From Lingula anatina (lineage: Eukaryota > Brachiopoda > Lingulata > Lingulida > Lingulidae): a stretch of DNA of 50,865 bases. This document shows, piece by piece, positions 15,561 through 29,000 of this stretch (position 1 is its first letter; the number at the start of each line of letters is the position of its first letter). The position numbers and the translations under genes were made by a program. Under the pieces are notes generated by a model. The model was not told the DNA's origin. It worked only from the letters and a program-made list of their open reading frames with translations, and did no database searches. The stretch lies in NCBI RefSeq assembly GCF_001039355.2, contig NW_019775864.1, forward strand, positions 15,594 to 66,458, written 5' to 3'.

Positions 15561-16734
15561 ATGTGATAAAACATTTTTTTGTGTTAGCGGATGAACATCT
15601 TAATTTTCTCACATAGCATATACAACAATAAATTTTGATTCAAGTATAAGTAATTTAGTCACTTTATACCAAAAACTTAAAGATAAATTGACTATTCATT
15701 GTTTGCAAAACATTATCAGTTTACGCGCGTAAACATAAGGAAGTAACTCGTGAATTTCACGGGAAACTTTTCATGAGCAACAGCTGAGATAGTCTTCCAA
15801 GAAAACATAACAATTGACAATGCAAAGGTGAATACGCTTTATCAACATAAATGTGTAAAAGACTGCGATCACAATTGAAAAAGGGCAGTGTGGAATCTTT
15901 TTGAACGCAGAATAACAATATCCAAGTCAGCTGATTCGAAACTACTTGAGTCGATATATCGACTTAAAAAACTTTTACTGTTGCAAGACTTTGCACGATA
16001 CTCTAAAATGTTAGTGTGAATTTCCCTGCTTGGAAAAGAGAGCTTTGAAGCCAAAATTTCTAAAGTTGCCCTTGGAAAATATCCACAAAACTTGGACAAC
16101 CCCTGTACATGTAAGTATACCGGTTGTATCTTTTTTTGAAAGAACTTGTTTTACGTAAAAACGAAAGTATATTTAAGACAAAATAGTAAATGAAAAGTAA
16201 CGTTTATCTGAAATCAGCCATTCATATTTCTTTTCATAGATTTATGGGAGGAAGTATAAGTATGTTTAACTTTAAGAAAAAGTAAGAGACAACTGACTAC
16301 TGTACCAGTAGATTCACAAAGACATTTTTCCAACCAAAACGTAATCTAGCCCATGAAGCCTCCACTTTGCATCAGTTTTTGGCCATATACATGCTAGGTA
16401 CTTACTGCAGGTAAAGTCTAATTCCACCCTGCATTTCAATCTCTCAAAGGCTGTAAATATCCTCTCCCCGACAAAACTGTGTCCTATGTCCCACCTTGTA
16501 GTGTAATATAATTCCCATGTTAAGTCCTTTTGTATTGGTTCATGCACCAATTTGATAGCATTTTAGTCTTTTTATTCCATCTATAAAACAACAACTACCA
16601 TTTACAAACACCATTAGTTAGTCATCAAGAGTTTGTAATACAGGGTGGAATGAGGCCTAACCTGTGCATGTATGGTTGAAAACTGAGGCAGCCGCCCCTC
16701 CCCCCCTTCAATCCTGTTATCATTGTCCTCACAG
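15561..16734. other. Intergenic region between divergent CLCC1-like and DENND3 genes
   Basis: No recognisable exon. Two minus-strand open frames (76 and 78 codons) lack domain signals and splice context. The region probably holds the two divergent promoters, but I see no certain TATA box or other defined site. Confidence 0.5.
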
Positions 16735-16765
16735 AAACTCTACTGGCATTATGGCTTCTTGACAT
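16735..16765 (+). other. Degenerate copy of DENND3 exon 1 start
   Basis: An acceptor-like CCTCACAG is followed by CTACTGGCATTATGGCTTCT and a TGA. This resembles the real exon 1 start at 17057-17081 (TTTCAG, then GTCTGGCATCATGGCTTCTC). The ATG at 16751 stops after three codons. It is either a decayed short duplication or chance similarity of about 35 bp; the foldback element at 16777-16995 lies between the two. Confidence 0.35.
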
Positions 16766-16776
16766 CACTATATATA

Positions 16777-16995
16777 AGACCCCATTCCCAGAGATTAGAT
16801 CAATCCAACTAGATCGACCTAACTCCCTGGGGGTTCACACTAAATAGCTGTCAGCTGAACGGGCACAAAAGTTAATTACCCCTTACAGCTTGTAGTAGGC
16901 GGGACGGACATTTAAGCCGGATTATCTGACAGCAATCTAGTGAGACTCCTCACGGGGATAGATCAATCTAAAATCTATGGGAATGGACCCTAAAA
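16777..16995. repeat. Foldback MITE family, copy B
   Basis: The outer arms are inverted: GACCCCATTCCCAGAGATTA at the left and AATCTATGGGAATGGACCC at the right, followed inward by GATCAATC/GATCAATCTA. The inner arms pair CTAAATAGCTGTCAG with CTGACAGCAATCTAG. The core GTAGTAGGCGGGACGGACAT matches the family. It sits about 80 bp upstream of the DENND3 start codon. Confidence 0.65.
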
Positions 16996-17072
16996 GTTGG
17001 GTTTATTGCCTGATATCCTCTATAAACATGGTCATGCAGACAACATTTACTTTCAGAGCCTAGTCTGGCATC

Positions 17073-20000
17073 ATGGCTTCTCGACTCCACAATAGTCTGA
17101 TAGACTTGCTGGTGATGGTGGGACTGGATCAGGAGACTGGTCTTAAACCCAATGTGGTATGTAGACTTCAAATGAATCTTTGATTAAATGTAGGTGGTTT
17201 ATTGACCACTGCACATGTAGATTCAATTACTGACCCATCACCGGGTCTATGGTGTGTAAAGTCAGTGTGGAACAAGATCTGTATCATTATTATTAATTAT
17301 TTATTAATTATTTATGCAATTAGGAGAGCTAAATTATTATTTAACTCTTCCATAGTTGACTGCAAATGTTTATGGATATGCTGGTGAAATATTTTTACTT
17401 ATTATCTAATTTAATTATAGTAAAATTGTGAATATTTTCTAAAGAGACTTAAAGTGCCAGTCATGAGTCAGTCAGGTGATCATCACTCTTTGATGATGGG
17501 CTGAAATGTCATGGCTTATTGGTAGAAGAAATAGTCTCTTAAAAAACATTTTTACCAAGGTACAGTATAAGGTTTTTAAAGATGAATGATGCAGAAAGTG
17601 ATATGCAGAGGAATGTTGATGACTTAAACAAACAATTCTTACCTAATAGTATCTTATTAATAAATTTCTTCGTAATTATTATAATTTTTATCATAATTTC
17701 AGACGGACAGCAGTGCCAACGACCCACTTTTCCTCAGCAATTACGAGCCTCAGGTGCTAGCCTCGATATCAGCGCAATGTGCCATGTTCCCTCAGTCATT
17801 CCCAAACCAGGATGAGGCTTATCCTCCCACTGATGCTGTAGACAACAGGACAGTGCTGACCCCTATCAGTGAACAGGAGGATGCACATTTCAGAGCGTAT
17901 GTAGAGTTCAGCTTGTTTTTCATCTAGCTAAAATCTGCTGTGACAGCACACATGGTGTATTTTCTATTGTTAAATAGAGAAATTTTAAATTAAAAAAAAT
18001 TCTACAATACATACATTTGTTATCTAAGTGTTGGTGTTAAATTTGAAGTCCTCACTTGTTTTTCAGAAATTTTGTTACAAATTGAAATACCTCACAGTGT
18101 GTTTCAAAAAAATTTATAACAAATTAGTTGGCTAAAATAAATTCTAGTGTCAGCAAAATTTGAACATTATTTTCTTTAGCATTAGATTAATTTGCACACA
18201 ATAATTTATCCACGTCATTCAGGCATCTGTTATGTTGAGTCCAGATTTAAGCAGAATTTTTTCTTAATGTTCCAGTAAGCACGCAAGGCGTAGAGGTGCC
18301 ATGCAACACTGGTACTCCATGTTTTCATTGAAATTTATCCATTTTAAATCCATTCAACCCATAGATACTTCATATTGATTTCCTCGTCATACTTTGAAAA
18401 AAATTTAAATGCAAAACCATCCTGTCCTTTGGCTTCATAAACCACCTTAATTTGAATTTTTTTCACTTCTCACTATAAAAAGGTCGTGAATCCAAACCAA
18501 CTTGTCCTTCAGCTTCAAAAATGACATTTATTTAATTTGAAGAAAAACCAGTACCAGCTGTCAACTATAACTCCATTATGTTTCTCTTAAAATGTAGATG
18601 TGATCGAAGGAAAAGGTAAAATGTGTCTGTTTTGTTCACTTCTATCTTCACCAGTAACAGTTAGTGAGTTATGTTGAAATAATTGTTGACCACAACACCA
18701 TACCCATCTTTAACCAAAAACCATTTATTTATATATTTAATTAATTAATTAATTAATTAATTAATTAATTAATTAATTAATTAATTAATTAATTAATTAA
18801 TTAATTAATTAATTTTTTGTATGTGTTTTATTCAGTGTTTTTCCTCCTTATTCTACATTCCTATATACCCATATACTATCACGTATACTATACTAGTTTG
18901 TTTCCTAGAGATATGTACTAATAAAAATGCAGTGATTTATGTTACGTCCTACCCCCATCTCTATCCATTCACCCTTCAACAATTAACAACAATATGAATA
19001 ATAGAAAAATTTTTAAAATATGGTAATTTGACATAAAAAAAGGTTCATCAGTTTGGTATTGTTTATTGGTAGCAAATGCCCTTTAAAATTTGCCACAATC
19101 TACTATTTTATGAAACTCATAGATATGTTTCAATTTCAATGTGACACATCTGCATTCGTCATTGACTACATTATTTTTAGTTGGACTAAAACCTAGATCT
19201 GTTAGGATCGCTCCATATCTGGGGGTTTTGCTAAATTGGTTTCGACTTAAGGGCTTAGATATCTTGCATGTCTACTGAAGCTGTTAACTGAAAATTAATT
19301 AATTACCCCAAAACAGCTTCAGTAGGCACGACAGACATCTAAGCAGCTTAAGGTAATCGCAATTTAGCAAGAATCCCCTCGGAGATAATTGATCGACAGT
19401 TAGATAGACTGACCCACAATTGACATAGAAATAAATATTGTGAAAAAAGATCATTTACTGCTAACAGCAGTTACTTGACATTTGAATAATGTAGTTATAA
19501 TACAAAATACTGACCTACTTTCTCATATGACTCTACAGAGAGGATTGGGGGTATGTTATACCTGCATGAAGTTAACTTATCATTTTTTTTTCTTTCTTTT
19601 CTGCACTGATGTTAGAGTTTACAGATTTTTATTCAAGAAATCCATTAGTCTGATATTAAATCCATAATATGTTGTTGTTTGCATGCAGTTACATCACAGT
19701 CAGTGCCAACATTCTTTTTTGTTTATATTTTTTGTGTAATTTTCAGTCCACATTGTCAGTCTTCTCCAGAATACGACTGCCTGACAGGAGTGTCTGTGAT
19801 GTGAACAAACAACAAAATATGGGTTTATAAACTTGTTTGGTTCTAAATTGTTCTGATATAAATTCTTCAGTTTGCAGTGTGATTGTTTAAGGAATTCCCT
19901 AATTTTAAAGTATTTTGCTAACTTGATTATGTCCTTGCATGTGGATTTTCAGAGATTTCCCTGATTTTAGGAGTATTTTTTGACTCCTTCACCTATTTTT

Positions 20001-23000
20001 GACTTCACTGACAGAAAATATTTACCTCTTTATGTGGTTGTGTTTTGTTTATTTTCACTGCATGACCATGTAGGTTTAAATATAATATTTAGGTAATGAA
20101 ATTGAAGGATTGCTCAGAATTTCAATGTTTTTGTCCAAAGAATTGTTAACTTTATGCTTTTAATTATAGTAGGAATAGTATGCACAAAGTTCATCTGGTC
20201 ATGTGTTTTGAATTTTTTCATTATTTTAAACTTTGGAAAAGCATGCTATGATCTCTAGTATAAGAGTTTTTTAGTTAATCCAAATGAAAATGGTTGTTAA
20301 TTTCCAGACTTTTTGTTTTTGTAAAGAAAAAGGCATTTTAAATGAACCAATGTATTATCAATAAGTGTTTTGCATCTTTTATGTTGACAATTTTTTTAAT
20401 CAAATATTTTTAATGTCAGCAAATGTGAAACTATTAATATTTTAATTGGGACACATACAAAATGTGACATTTTATTTATATGTGTCATTTGGCACATGAA
20501 GTACGCAGTTGTTTGCACTTATGAGATGAGACACACATTAATGGTTTAAGTGCAGTAGGGACATTACAGTTTCATTCTCACAAGATGTCTTGATTAATCA
20601 GTTAAGTTGGACATTTTGCTAGACATTGCCAAGCAATTAAATTAAATTAGTAAACAATGTTGTTATTTGTTTATTACAGGATAGCCAAAAGCCTTCCGCG
20701 CCGTGTGACCCTGGGCACCATTGCAGGTGGTCGTAAGATGCTGCGCATGCTCAGTACGTCTGGTGGAGAGCTGCCAATATCTGCGGAGGTTATACAGTCT
20801 CTGACAGCCTTCTGTTTTCCAGGTTAGTGTGTATTGGTTGTGACATTGTGTTAGGTGTTAAACTTTGCTAATGGGTAATTGTGATCACTGGATGAAGGAT
20901 TTTATGTAGGTCAAGCTTCTTTTAAAAAGGTGACATTTTTTTTTTTATGAAAAAATAGGCCAGTTAAGAAACCTCAAATTTGATTTAGATCAGACTTTTT
21001 CTGGACAAAAAGCGATTCATTGAACAGACCCCCATGCCTATAGCTTCACAGTGCATAAAATTGTACCTTTTTGTCAACCTCTTTGTCAAAGAAAAGTGTA
21101 AGGTTTTATTTTAATATACCGTGTCGTCACCTTATTGCACAAATGTATTTCAGATGGCATGAAGGTCTACCGCCACAGCACGCCTACCCACATCCATTTC
21201 CTGGTGCTGACGGACATCACTGGAGAGCGCTCCTATGCTGCATGTGCGACGTACACCAGATCCTTCATGTGCAAGAGTTGTAGAGTGGTAGGGGTCAAAT
21301 GTGAACGGTTGTTGTCCTTGAGAGGGGAATATTATAGAGTATTATGTAATGTTTAACATACTGTTTATTGTTACAACTTAATTGTTTGTGCTTGAATTAT
21401 ATTAGTTGACAAGATATTAGCAAGATTGTGTTAGGTGTGACAAGTAGTTGAGTGTGTTAGTTGTGACATTAAGTCTGTTAGGTGTAAAAGTCTATAAGTA
21501 AAAGTCTATTATTGGTCTATTAGTTATAATAATTATGAATAGAAACAAACTTGTGTGTATGAATCAAGATATTGAGCACTAAGGCAGATTATTAGTTTTT
21601 AAGTCTTGATGATATTGATGTAAAGTACAATGCATTTTACAGGATGAAGGAGACGATCACTATTATGATGCCATTCCTGAAGACTTAATTGAAGATGGCT
21701 CTGCACACAAGATGGGCCAGAGAGTCTACATTCCATGTTGTCTGACTTTAATATCCAAATATCCCTACTTCACTGTAATGAAGGAGTGCTTGTCATGGTA
21801 AAGTTTTCATAAATAAAATTATTAATATTTTGAAGTTTTAATTGGTTGGAGCATAAAAAGAATATTTTTTATTTTGATAAAATAAAAAGTAAGATGATGA
21901 ATGTTGTTTTTTCAGTCTTGTACCCAAGCTGCAGTCAAACCCAAGAGAAGTGAAGACAACTCTGGAAAAGTTTGCCTTACAGTTGTCTGCTACACCGGTG
22001 CCACCTGCTGGCAATGTGGCCATTGTAAGTACTGCCCTCTAGTGGTAGAACTACCCATTGGCACTATGATTGACAAGGCCCACTTGAAAGTGTTTGTGGG
22101 GGGGTCAAAAGAACCACCCTAGGTTTTTGGCTGGAAAAAGTTTAACTTCACTCTGAAACATGCCAGCTTAAAGTCTAATCTGTTGACTGAGAATATCTTC
22201 ATCCAACTTCAGTTAACTAACAGAGAATTTTCTATTCAGAACTTGGATTTTGGTATAGACCATGTTTTGTATTGTTTTTGCTTCAAACATTTTTTGACAA
22301 GTCATTTGTTCACTTAATCATTAACTCAATTAGGCACTGACTCACTCACTCATTCAGTAGTTGACACTTTCATTATCTTTAAACATTGCAGAAAGCATAA
22401 AGTCTTATGGTATTACTTTGTAGCCTAGCATCATCATCTTTTATGGTTGTTCAATAATAATCAGTACATTTTCACCAGACTTAGTATCCAGTGCGTTAGT
22501 TACAGTAGATGGGGCAGCATTAACACTTGCCAATTTAGCCAATGCTAAACCTGACTGAACTTGGCTAAACAAAATAGGGTTGGTTTGACTTTTGTTTTAG
22601 TCAAATATAACCATTTGGAGAAAAAAATGTGAAGTAGCAATTTGGCTTAGTGAAAATTTGCTAGTTATACCTAAGAGGAGATGTGAGTATGTATTTATTT
22701 ATATATAATTATTTATTCAGAGGTTTTACCTGGACACGTACCCTGTGACCCTCTACCCCTCAGATGACCCAAACAAGGAGGTGGTCAACATGCAACTCAA
22801 CCACGTGTTTCTCAAGTTTGACCCAGACGCCATTTTGACTGTGATACGAAGTATTTTGACACAGCAGAGGATTGTCTTTATGTCCAGCTGTTATGCCATG
22901 CTGACCACTGTGATGGAGGTAGGTGGTCTTTTTTTTTTTTTTTTTGGAGAAATGGCTCGTTTTTCACGAGATCTTGAATTAAGACTTATTTGAGGTAAAA

Positions 23001-26000
23001 TTGTCTTTTTTACTCTTTTAATGATTTGGCAAAAGTTTTCAGTGATTGATTTTGAACCTAGTCTAAAATCTACTTCGACTATCACATCAGTTATCCTCTT
23101 TTTAAAAAAGGCATATCAAAAAGAATTGGTTTGAATAAATATGCCTAGATTGATGTTTAAATAAAGATAATTATCATGAAAAAAAAAATCTCTGCATATC
23201 AGAACAGCCGTCTTTTCTCCTTTTCTCTAAGCAAACCCTAAATTTCCTTCATTCCTTACATTTTGTTCAAAATAATAATTATCTTTCAGAGTTTTCTCGT
23301 TTTCGTCCGCCCCTTTGTGTGGAACTATACCTATGTGCCCCTGATTCCTGAGAAGCTGCTGACACTGCTGGAGGCTCTAGGTTGTTTTATTATGGGATGC
23401 CATGCCAGACACAAAGGACTTGTTGAACAGGTAGGGTCCCCTTTTCTCAACTTTTTTAGCAGTCAGTCAAGGTGATAGATGATACAACCTGCCACCCCTG
23501 CTCATTAAGTCAGGTCTGCCCGTCCTCCCCCCTCCCTGATTGTTTTATTATGGGTTGCCACACCATGCAGAAGGGGCTCATGGAACAGTATCCATTACTT
23601 CTACCTTTTTTACAACCAGACTTTGTCAAGGTTTGGGAATGTGACAGTTGTGATAACCCATCATCCTTTGGTGTGCTCATTCAGGCAGGTGCTCCGCCTA
23701 TTTCTGACTCCCCCCCCCCCCCTCCCAAGAGTGGTAGATAGAAGTTGGATATAGCTCAGTCCCATCATTCCAGTTTTTTTTTTCTTTTTTGACTCGAGTA
23801 GATAGCCGTAAGCATACAAAATATTGCCTGGTGAAGTACTGTGGGGTATCACTCTACTTCTCAAAATATTTTGATAAAGATATGATTTCTGTTGTGTCTT
23901 TTTTTAGATTGAAGGCATAGTAGCGGTCAATATAGACGATGGGTCGGTGGATGTGTGCAGTACCCTGAATATCCCACATCTGCCATTTGCAGCAGAACAG
24001 GATTTTAAGCAAGCAGTGTCACAAATGAAACCAAGACTCAACATGGAGATGGCCCAAGTGGAGAGGTCAGTATTTGTTGATTGTGTTAGTTGTGCACTGA
24101 TTTGATTGTTGTTCAGAGTATTGTTTTACCCAGAATGCTTCGATACAAAAAGCATCTGCTTATTTATTCCGAATATCTAAGCTTTTTGAAGTATATCTAA
24201 GCTTTGTTAAAAAAAGAAGAAAATTACCTTAGATTGAGACAGATTTCTTGCAGTTTAAGTGGCTTATGGTCAAAGGGTACTTATTCTGTAAAAATGAAAG
24301 AGATTGAAAAATGTTTGCAAAATATCAGAGTGAAAATAACTAACTTGATGAATAAATAATACTGCTATGGTGTCAATGAAAAGCATGTTTAATTTATTTG
24401 TTTTAATCCTAGGGCTTTTCAGTTTATCCTGAGCTCTCTGAGTGATTTTCTAATTGTAAGTAAGAATGCATATTTTCAATAGTTTTTCCTGACTTCAGAC
24501 CCTGTCCTGTCAACTTAGAGCAGCTGACACACAACAGAGACATGTTCCAGCTCCAGATCAACAAGGACATCCAGGCAGTGTGTCTAGAACTCATGGTGAA
24601 CCTCTTCAGGTTAGTAATGTGATAGCTGAGATGAATGTGTTAGGTGTGACATTTTGTAATAATTTGATTGTGTTAAGTGTGGTATTGTGCTATTGTTTAT
24701 TACCTTAGGAATGATGCTGTGCTTTTATTTTATTGTGTTAGGCGTGGCATTAACTGATTATGGAATGAATGGCACAGTGATAGACATGGCATTGTGCTAG
24801 GCGAGATATTGTTTTTTTATTGTGTTAAGTTTGGCATTGTGTTAGTTGTGACATTGTTTGATTGTGTTAGGTGTGACTTTAGATCATTCTCATCTAGTCA
24901 TTCTGGAAATCATGGTTTAATATTTCTAGTGAAAGGACTTAGGTGTGCTACGAATTCGTAGCTCGCTTGCCTATTTTTCTGTTCCTTTTCTCCCCCCTTA
25001 AATAAGTATGAAGAGTTTTACATGGGTGAAAAGTATTTGCCTGTTTTTCTTGTAAGTGCTGCTTTTTATTGAGGCTTAATGGACAGTATGTGTATTTAAA
25101 CACCATCACTGATTTAATAAGCAATTAATTTTATTAAATTTATTTTATTTATTATTATTTTTAATTTAAATTTTGCATAATTTTAGAGAAGTGAAGAAAT
25201 ATATCAGAGAAGCCAGCAGCTTCTTCAACAAAGATCAGTTCTTGGAAAATCAAAGAGAAGAGGAACTACCTTTTTATAGAGAGGTAAGGTCATTAGGTGC
25301 AGTTTAAAAAATGTTATCAAAGAATGGTGATTAGGTTTTTCCTTGACCTTTTCACTTTGAACAGTATGCTTAAATGGACCAGACCTTTTGAGAAATTGGC
25401 ATACAAATACAGTCTTGTTAAGCAAAGTTTTTTTTATATAAGGATTCATTTTACTATCCAAAATTGTTAGGTAATTATAAATTTAATGTAAAAATAACCT
25501 TGGATATTGGTCTTTCTCTGAAGCCTCTTCGGTTGTCTAGTTAAAGCAATAATAACTCTTCGTTTCGGCCAAAAAATGAATTTTCCTGGAGTAAACAACA
25601 ATTTTCCCATACTTACCAATGGTTAATGAATCCATTTTTACATTCAAAGTTAGTCCCTGGTTTTTTTCTAAAAAGTTTGGTTTTTTGTTAAAATCTCTTA
25701 AGAGATTTTAACAGAGTATAGACATCAATGGAGGTCACGTGGTCTAAAGACAAGTTCATATATCAGAATAAAAGCTATAACTGCTGTTTTTGTGGTAAAA
25801 CAGAATATATTATATTTCTATGAGTTATTCACAAGGTTTTTATTGTGAAATATAGATCTCATATGAAGAGTTATTATCCCTTTAAGCGTGTTGTCCATAA
25901 TTCAGGTTGTTTCCACAGAACTTTTCAAGGCCTTTGTCAGATCACGGTTTCAAGGGGCAGACTTTTTCGATGAATTTGAAGACAAGATGAAACTAGCCAC

Positions 26001-29000
26001 TCGCCAACATGCTGGACCAAAGTTTCAGAACCCAGATGATCAGTAAGTTGTTACTTTGATAGTTGAGAGGGTGAAACATATATTCAGTGCTTTAGTTTTG
26101 ACAGTCTACAGCAATTTTAGTAGCACAGATAAATGGTGTAATTTGATGTTGTTTACACTGTCACATAGTTTATACATTTCAGCAGTTTAGAATTTAAAAC
26201 ATTGTATTATTAAAAAAGCTATGTAAATTTTATTGTTTTCTTTTAAATTCTTTACATTGTTACAAAATTTGTATTAATATATTTTAAAAAGTGTCTATAT
26301 TTTGTTCTTGTCAATTATTATCAGAGTGAGGCCAGGCCAGTTAAAGAAAAGGACCCCCAGTTACAGCAACCTGTTTAGTAGCCCGCGGCCCGCGTGGTCT
26401 GGACACACAGGTGCTCTCACCTCCAAGACAGACTACATTGTCTTCCAGCTTCCTAGGTTCAGGTTCGAGTCTGTGGCAGGGTATCACAAAGTGCTCATGG
26501 AGGAGCTGACACGGAGGGAGAAAGTTAGTATTTAGTCAGATGTTTGTGAGTTGTTTTCTATAGGAACAAATTTTGATTGCATCTTTGCACCTAAAGGCCA
26601 AAGCGAATGCAGATTTTCCTTATATATTGAAAATTGCCAGATACTAAATTTAATGTATTTTTTCAGATCTATTACTGGACTTGAAATTAAATGTAATTGA
26701 TGACATTCAGATGAGAAACTTCATTTATGTAATATATGATTCAATGACAGTTACTGTTAATATTACTCATAATAGCAATTTAATTATTATGAAATGATAA
26801 CAACTGCTAGAGAAGTTTTGTAATAAGTTATAGTTTTATATTTTCAGTGCTGTAAGCAAGCCAACATGTTCCCAAGGAAGGCAGTCTACCTGTACTTGAG
26901 AGGGGCACTACAGATTGCCTGCGATGAACCAATTCGAGGACTGAGAGATTTTGATGCCATTTGCAAATACAACAAAGCACTCTTCCCCAGCAAGTAGGTG
27001 CAAATATTTTTGAAGATGTACGGGGTTGCTTAGTCTATCACCCTGAGTTTCAAATATGATGCTCTCTTCTGAGAAGTGTATTAACCCAGCTATATATTTA
27101 AGCTTGTCAATTTTTTATGATGAGCCCTCCCAGTCCATAATAATGGCAATAATAACAACTAACGACAGTAACAATAATGATGGTGATAACAGTAATAATA
27201 AAGATAAAAATAATAGCACTACTGTTATTAATTATTATTTTGTTAGCATTTAAAAAAAAAAAATTGTCTTATTTTTCTTCATCTTCTTATTATTATTAAA
27301 CTGTGCATTGTTCCCAGGCAAGTAGGGAGTGTGATAGCCAGATTAACTCCCACCCAGAAAGAGATCCTGAGCCTCCAGGAGTGGTACAAGAGATCAGAAC
27401 AGCTGCAGAGGATTGAGGAGAGCAAGGGGAAACGCGGGGATGACATTGTGATTATCATGGAGTTTGAGAAAATTCCAGAAGACCCTATTTGTATGTATAT
27501 TGTTTCTCTTAATATTATTAATATAGAATTGTCATGGTTTGTAGTGGTTGCTGTAACTGAGTCTATGAGGATAATTAGAGGGTGTCATTTTAATGCATTG
27601 CTGTTGCCAATAGGTGAGCCATCAGTGGCCAGCTAGAGTTCTTGTGATATTGTCAGCATGATGAACTCACAGACATTGTCCAGAACTATGTTCTAATTAG
27701 TGTATGTATGAAATTGAGATTAAAGTCTCATATATACTGTATCCATATTGTATTTTTATTATTTTTTAAAATTTTCTTACAGTTGTTAACTTATCATACA
27801 GTATTATTATATTTCTTTATTTGAAGATATCCAAGACTTCTCCAGCCTGGTGGAATACATGGACATAGCATCTGACCATGACACCATTCAGCGGCTGTTT
27901 AATGCACTGACTGTCACTTGTCAGGACAACCAGAGTAGGTATAGTTTGCTGGGTGTGGGTGGCTGGTTGTGCTAGGTGAGAATGTTCATTGTGTTAGGTG
28001 AGAATGGTCATTGTGTTAGATGTGACAGCTCATTGTATTGGGTGTGATGGCTAAATGTGCAACCTTGTTATGTAGCATTTCTTGTTGGGTATTACAGCTT
28101 TTGTTAATAACATCTCATTGTAATGGCGATATTACTTGTTCACTTAGTTTTGATTGAGTTTGATGAGGATGACATCGAGTGTGTGAAGCTTATTATATAT
28201 TTAAAGAAAGATTACATTTCATATTCTAGTTGAGTCAAAACATTTTCCCATTGTTCTCAGTGTTTCAAGGTAATATTTTTTTCAATGGATCCAATATGAT
28301 AATTATTATAACTGTAAAATAATTCTGTTTCATCTTCTGAATCAGTGTATACACCCCTGGACCCTGGCACATTTACTGTTTTCTATGAATGCTTGAAAGA
28401 AAACGAGAGCACTTGCCATGAACCCAAAATTCCCGAGGGATGCCTTGGCGAGAATGAGTGCATTCTGAAAGTATCTCAAATGATTGACACCAGGGGGAGG
28501 TTTAAGGACGTAGACTCTGGCAACATGGAGGTCTATGGACCTGGGAGATTGATATTAACACAGAGAAGGTAGGTGTGTGTGTGTGTGTGTGTGTGTAAGT
28601 GTGTGTGTGTGTAAGTGTGTGTGTGTGTGTGTGCATGTGTGTGTGTGTGTGTGTGTGAGTGCATGTAAGTGTGTTTGTGTGTGTGTGGGTGCATGGATGC
28701 ATGCATGTCTGTGTGCATGTGTGTATGGTTGTGTGTGTGTGTGTGTGTGTGTGTGTTTGTGTGTGTGTATGTGTATGTGTGGAAGACAAATGTTGACACA
28801 GAGAAGGAAGGGAGTGTTATATATTGTATGTGTGTGTAAGTGATTGTGCATGTGCATGTGTGTGTACCCAGTTTAGGAGTAAAAAGCAAATGTGAATTAG
28901 ACTTTTAGATTTTAATGCATAGGGTACAGTTTTAAAGGGATGACAACTGTTTTAAGTTTGGACAACATGAATATATGTTTGAGACCCTTGCCTAAAGGCT

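Noticed and set aside
16314-16550. 78-codon minus-strand open frame between CLCC1-like and DENND3
   Set aside because: No recognisable domain, no supporting splice sites that join it to the CLCC1-like gene, and no start context.
26461-26480. GGTTCGAGTC-like tRNA B-box
   Set aside because: It lies inside a DENND3 coding exon, with no A box or cloverleaf around it.
28502-28889. Several open frames of 75-118 codons on both strands, rich in His/Thr or Cys/Val
   Set aside because: They are translations of the (GT)n microsatellite that follows DENND3 exon 17; no codon or domain signal remains outside the true exon.
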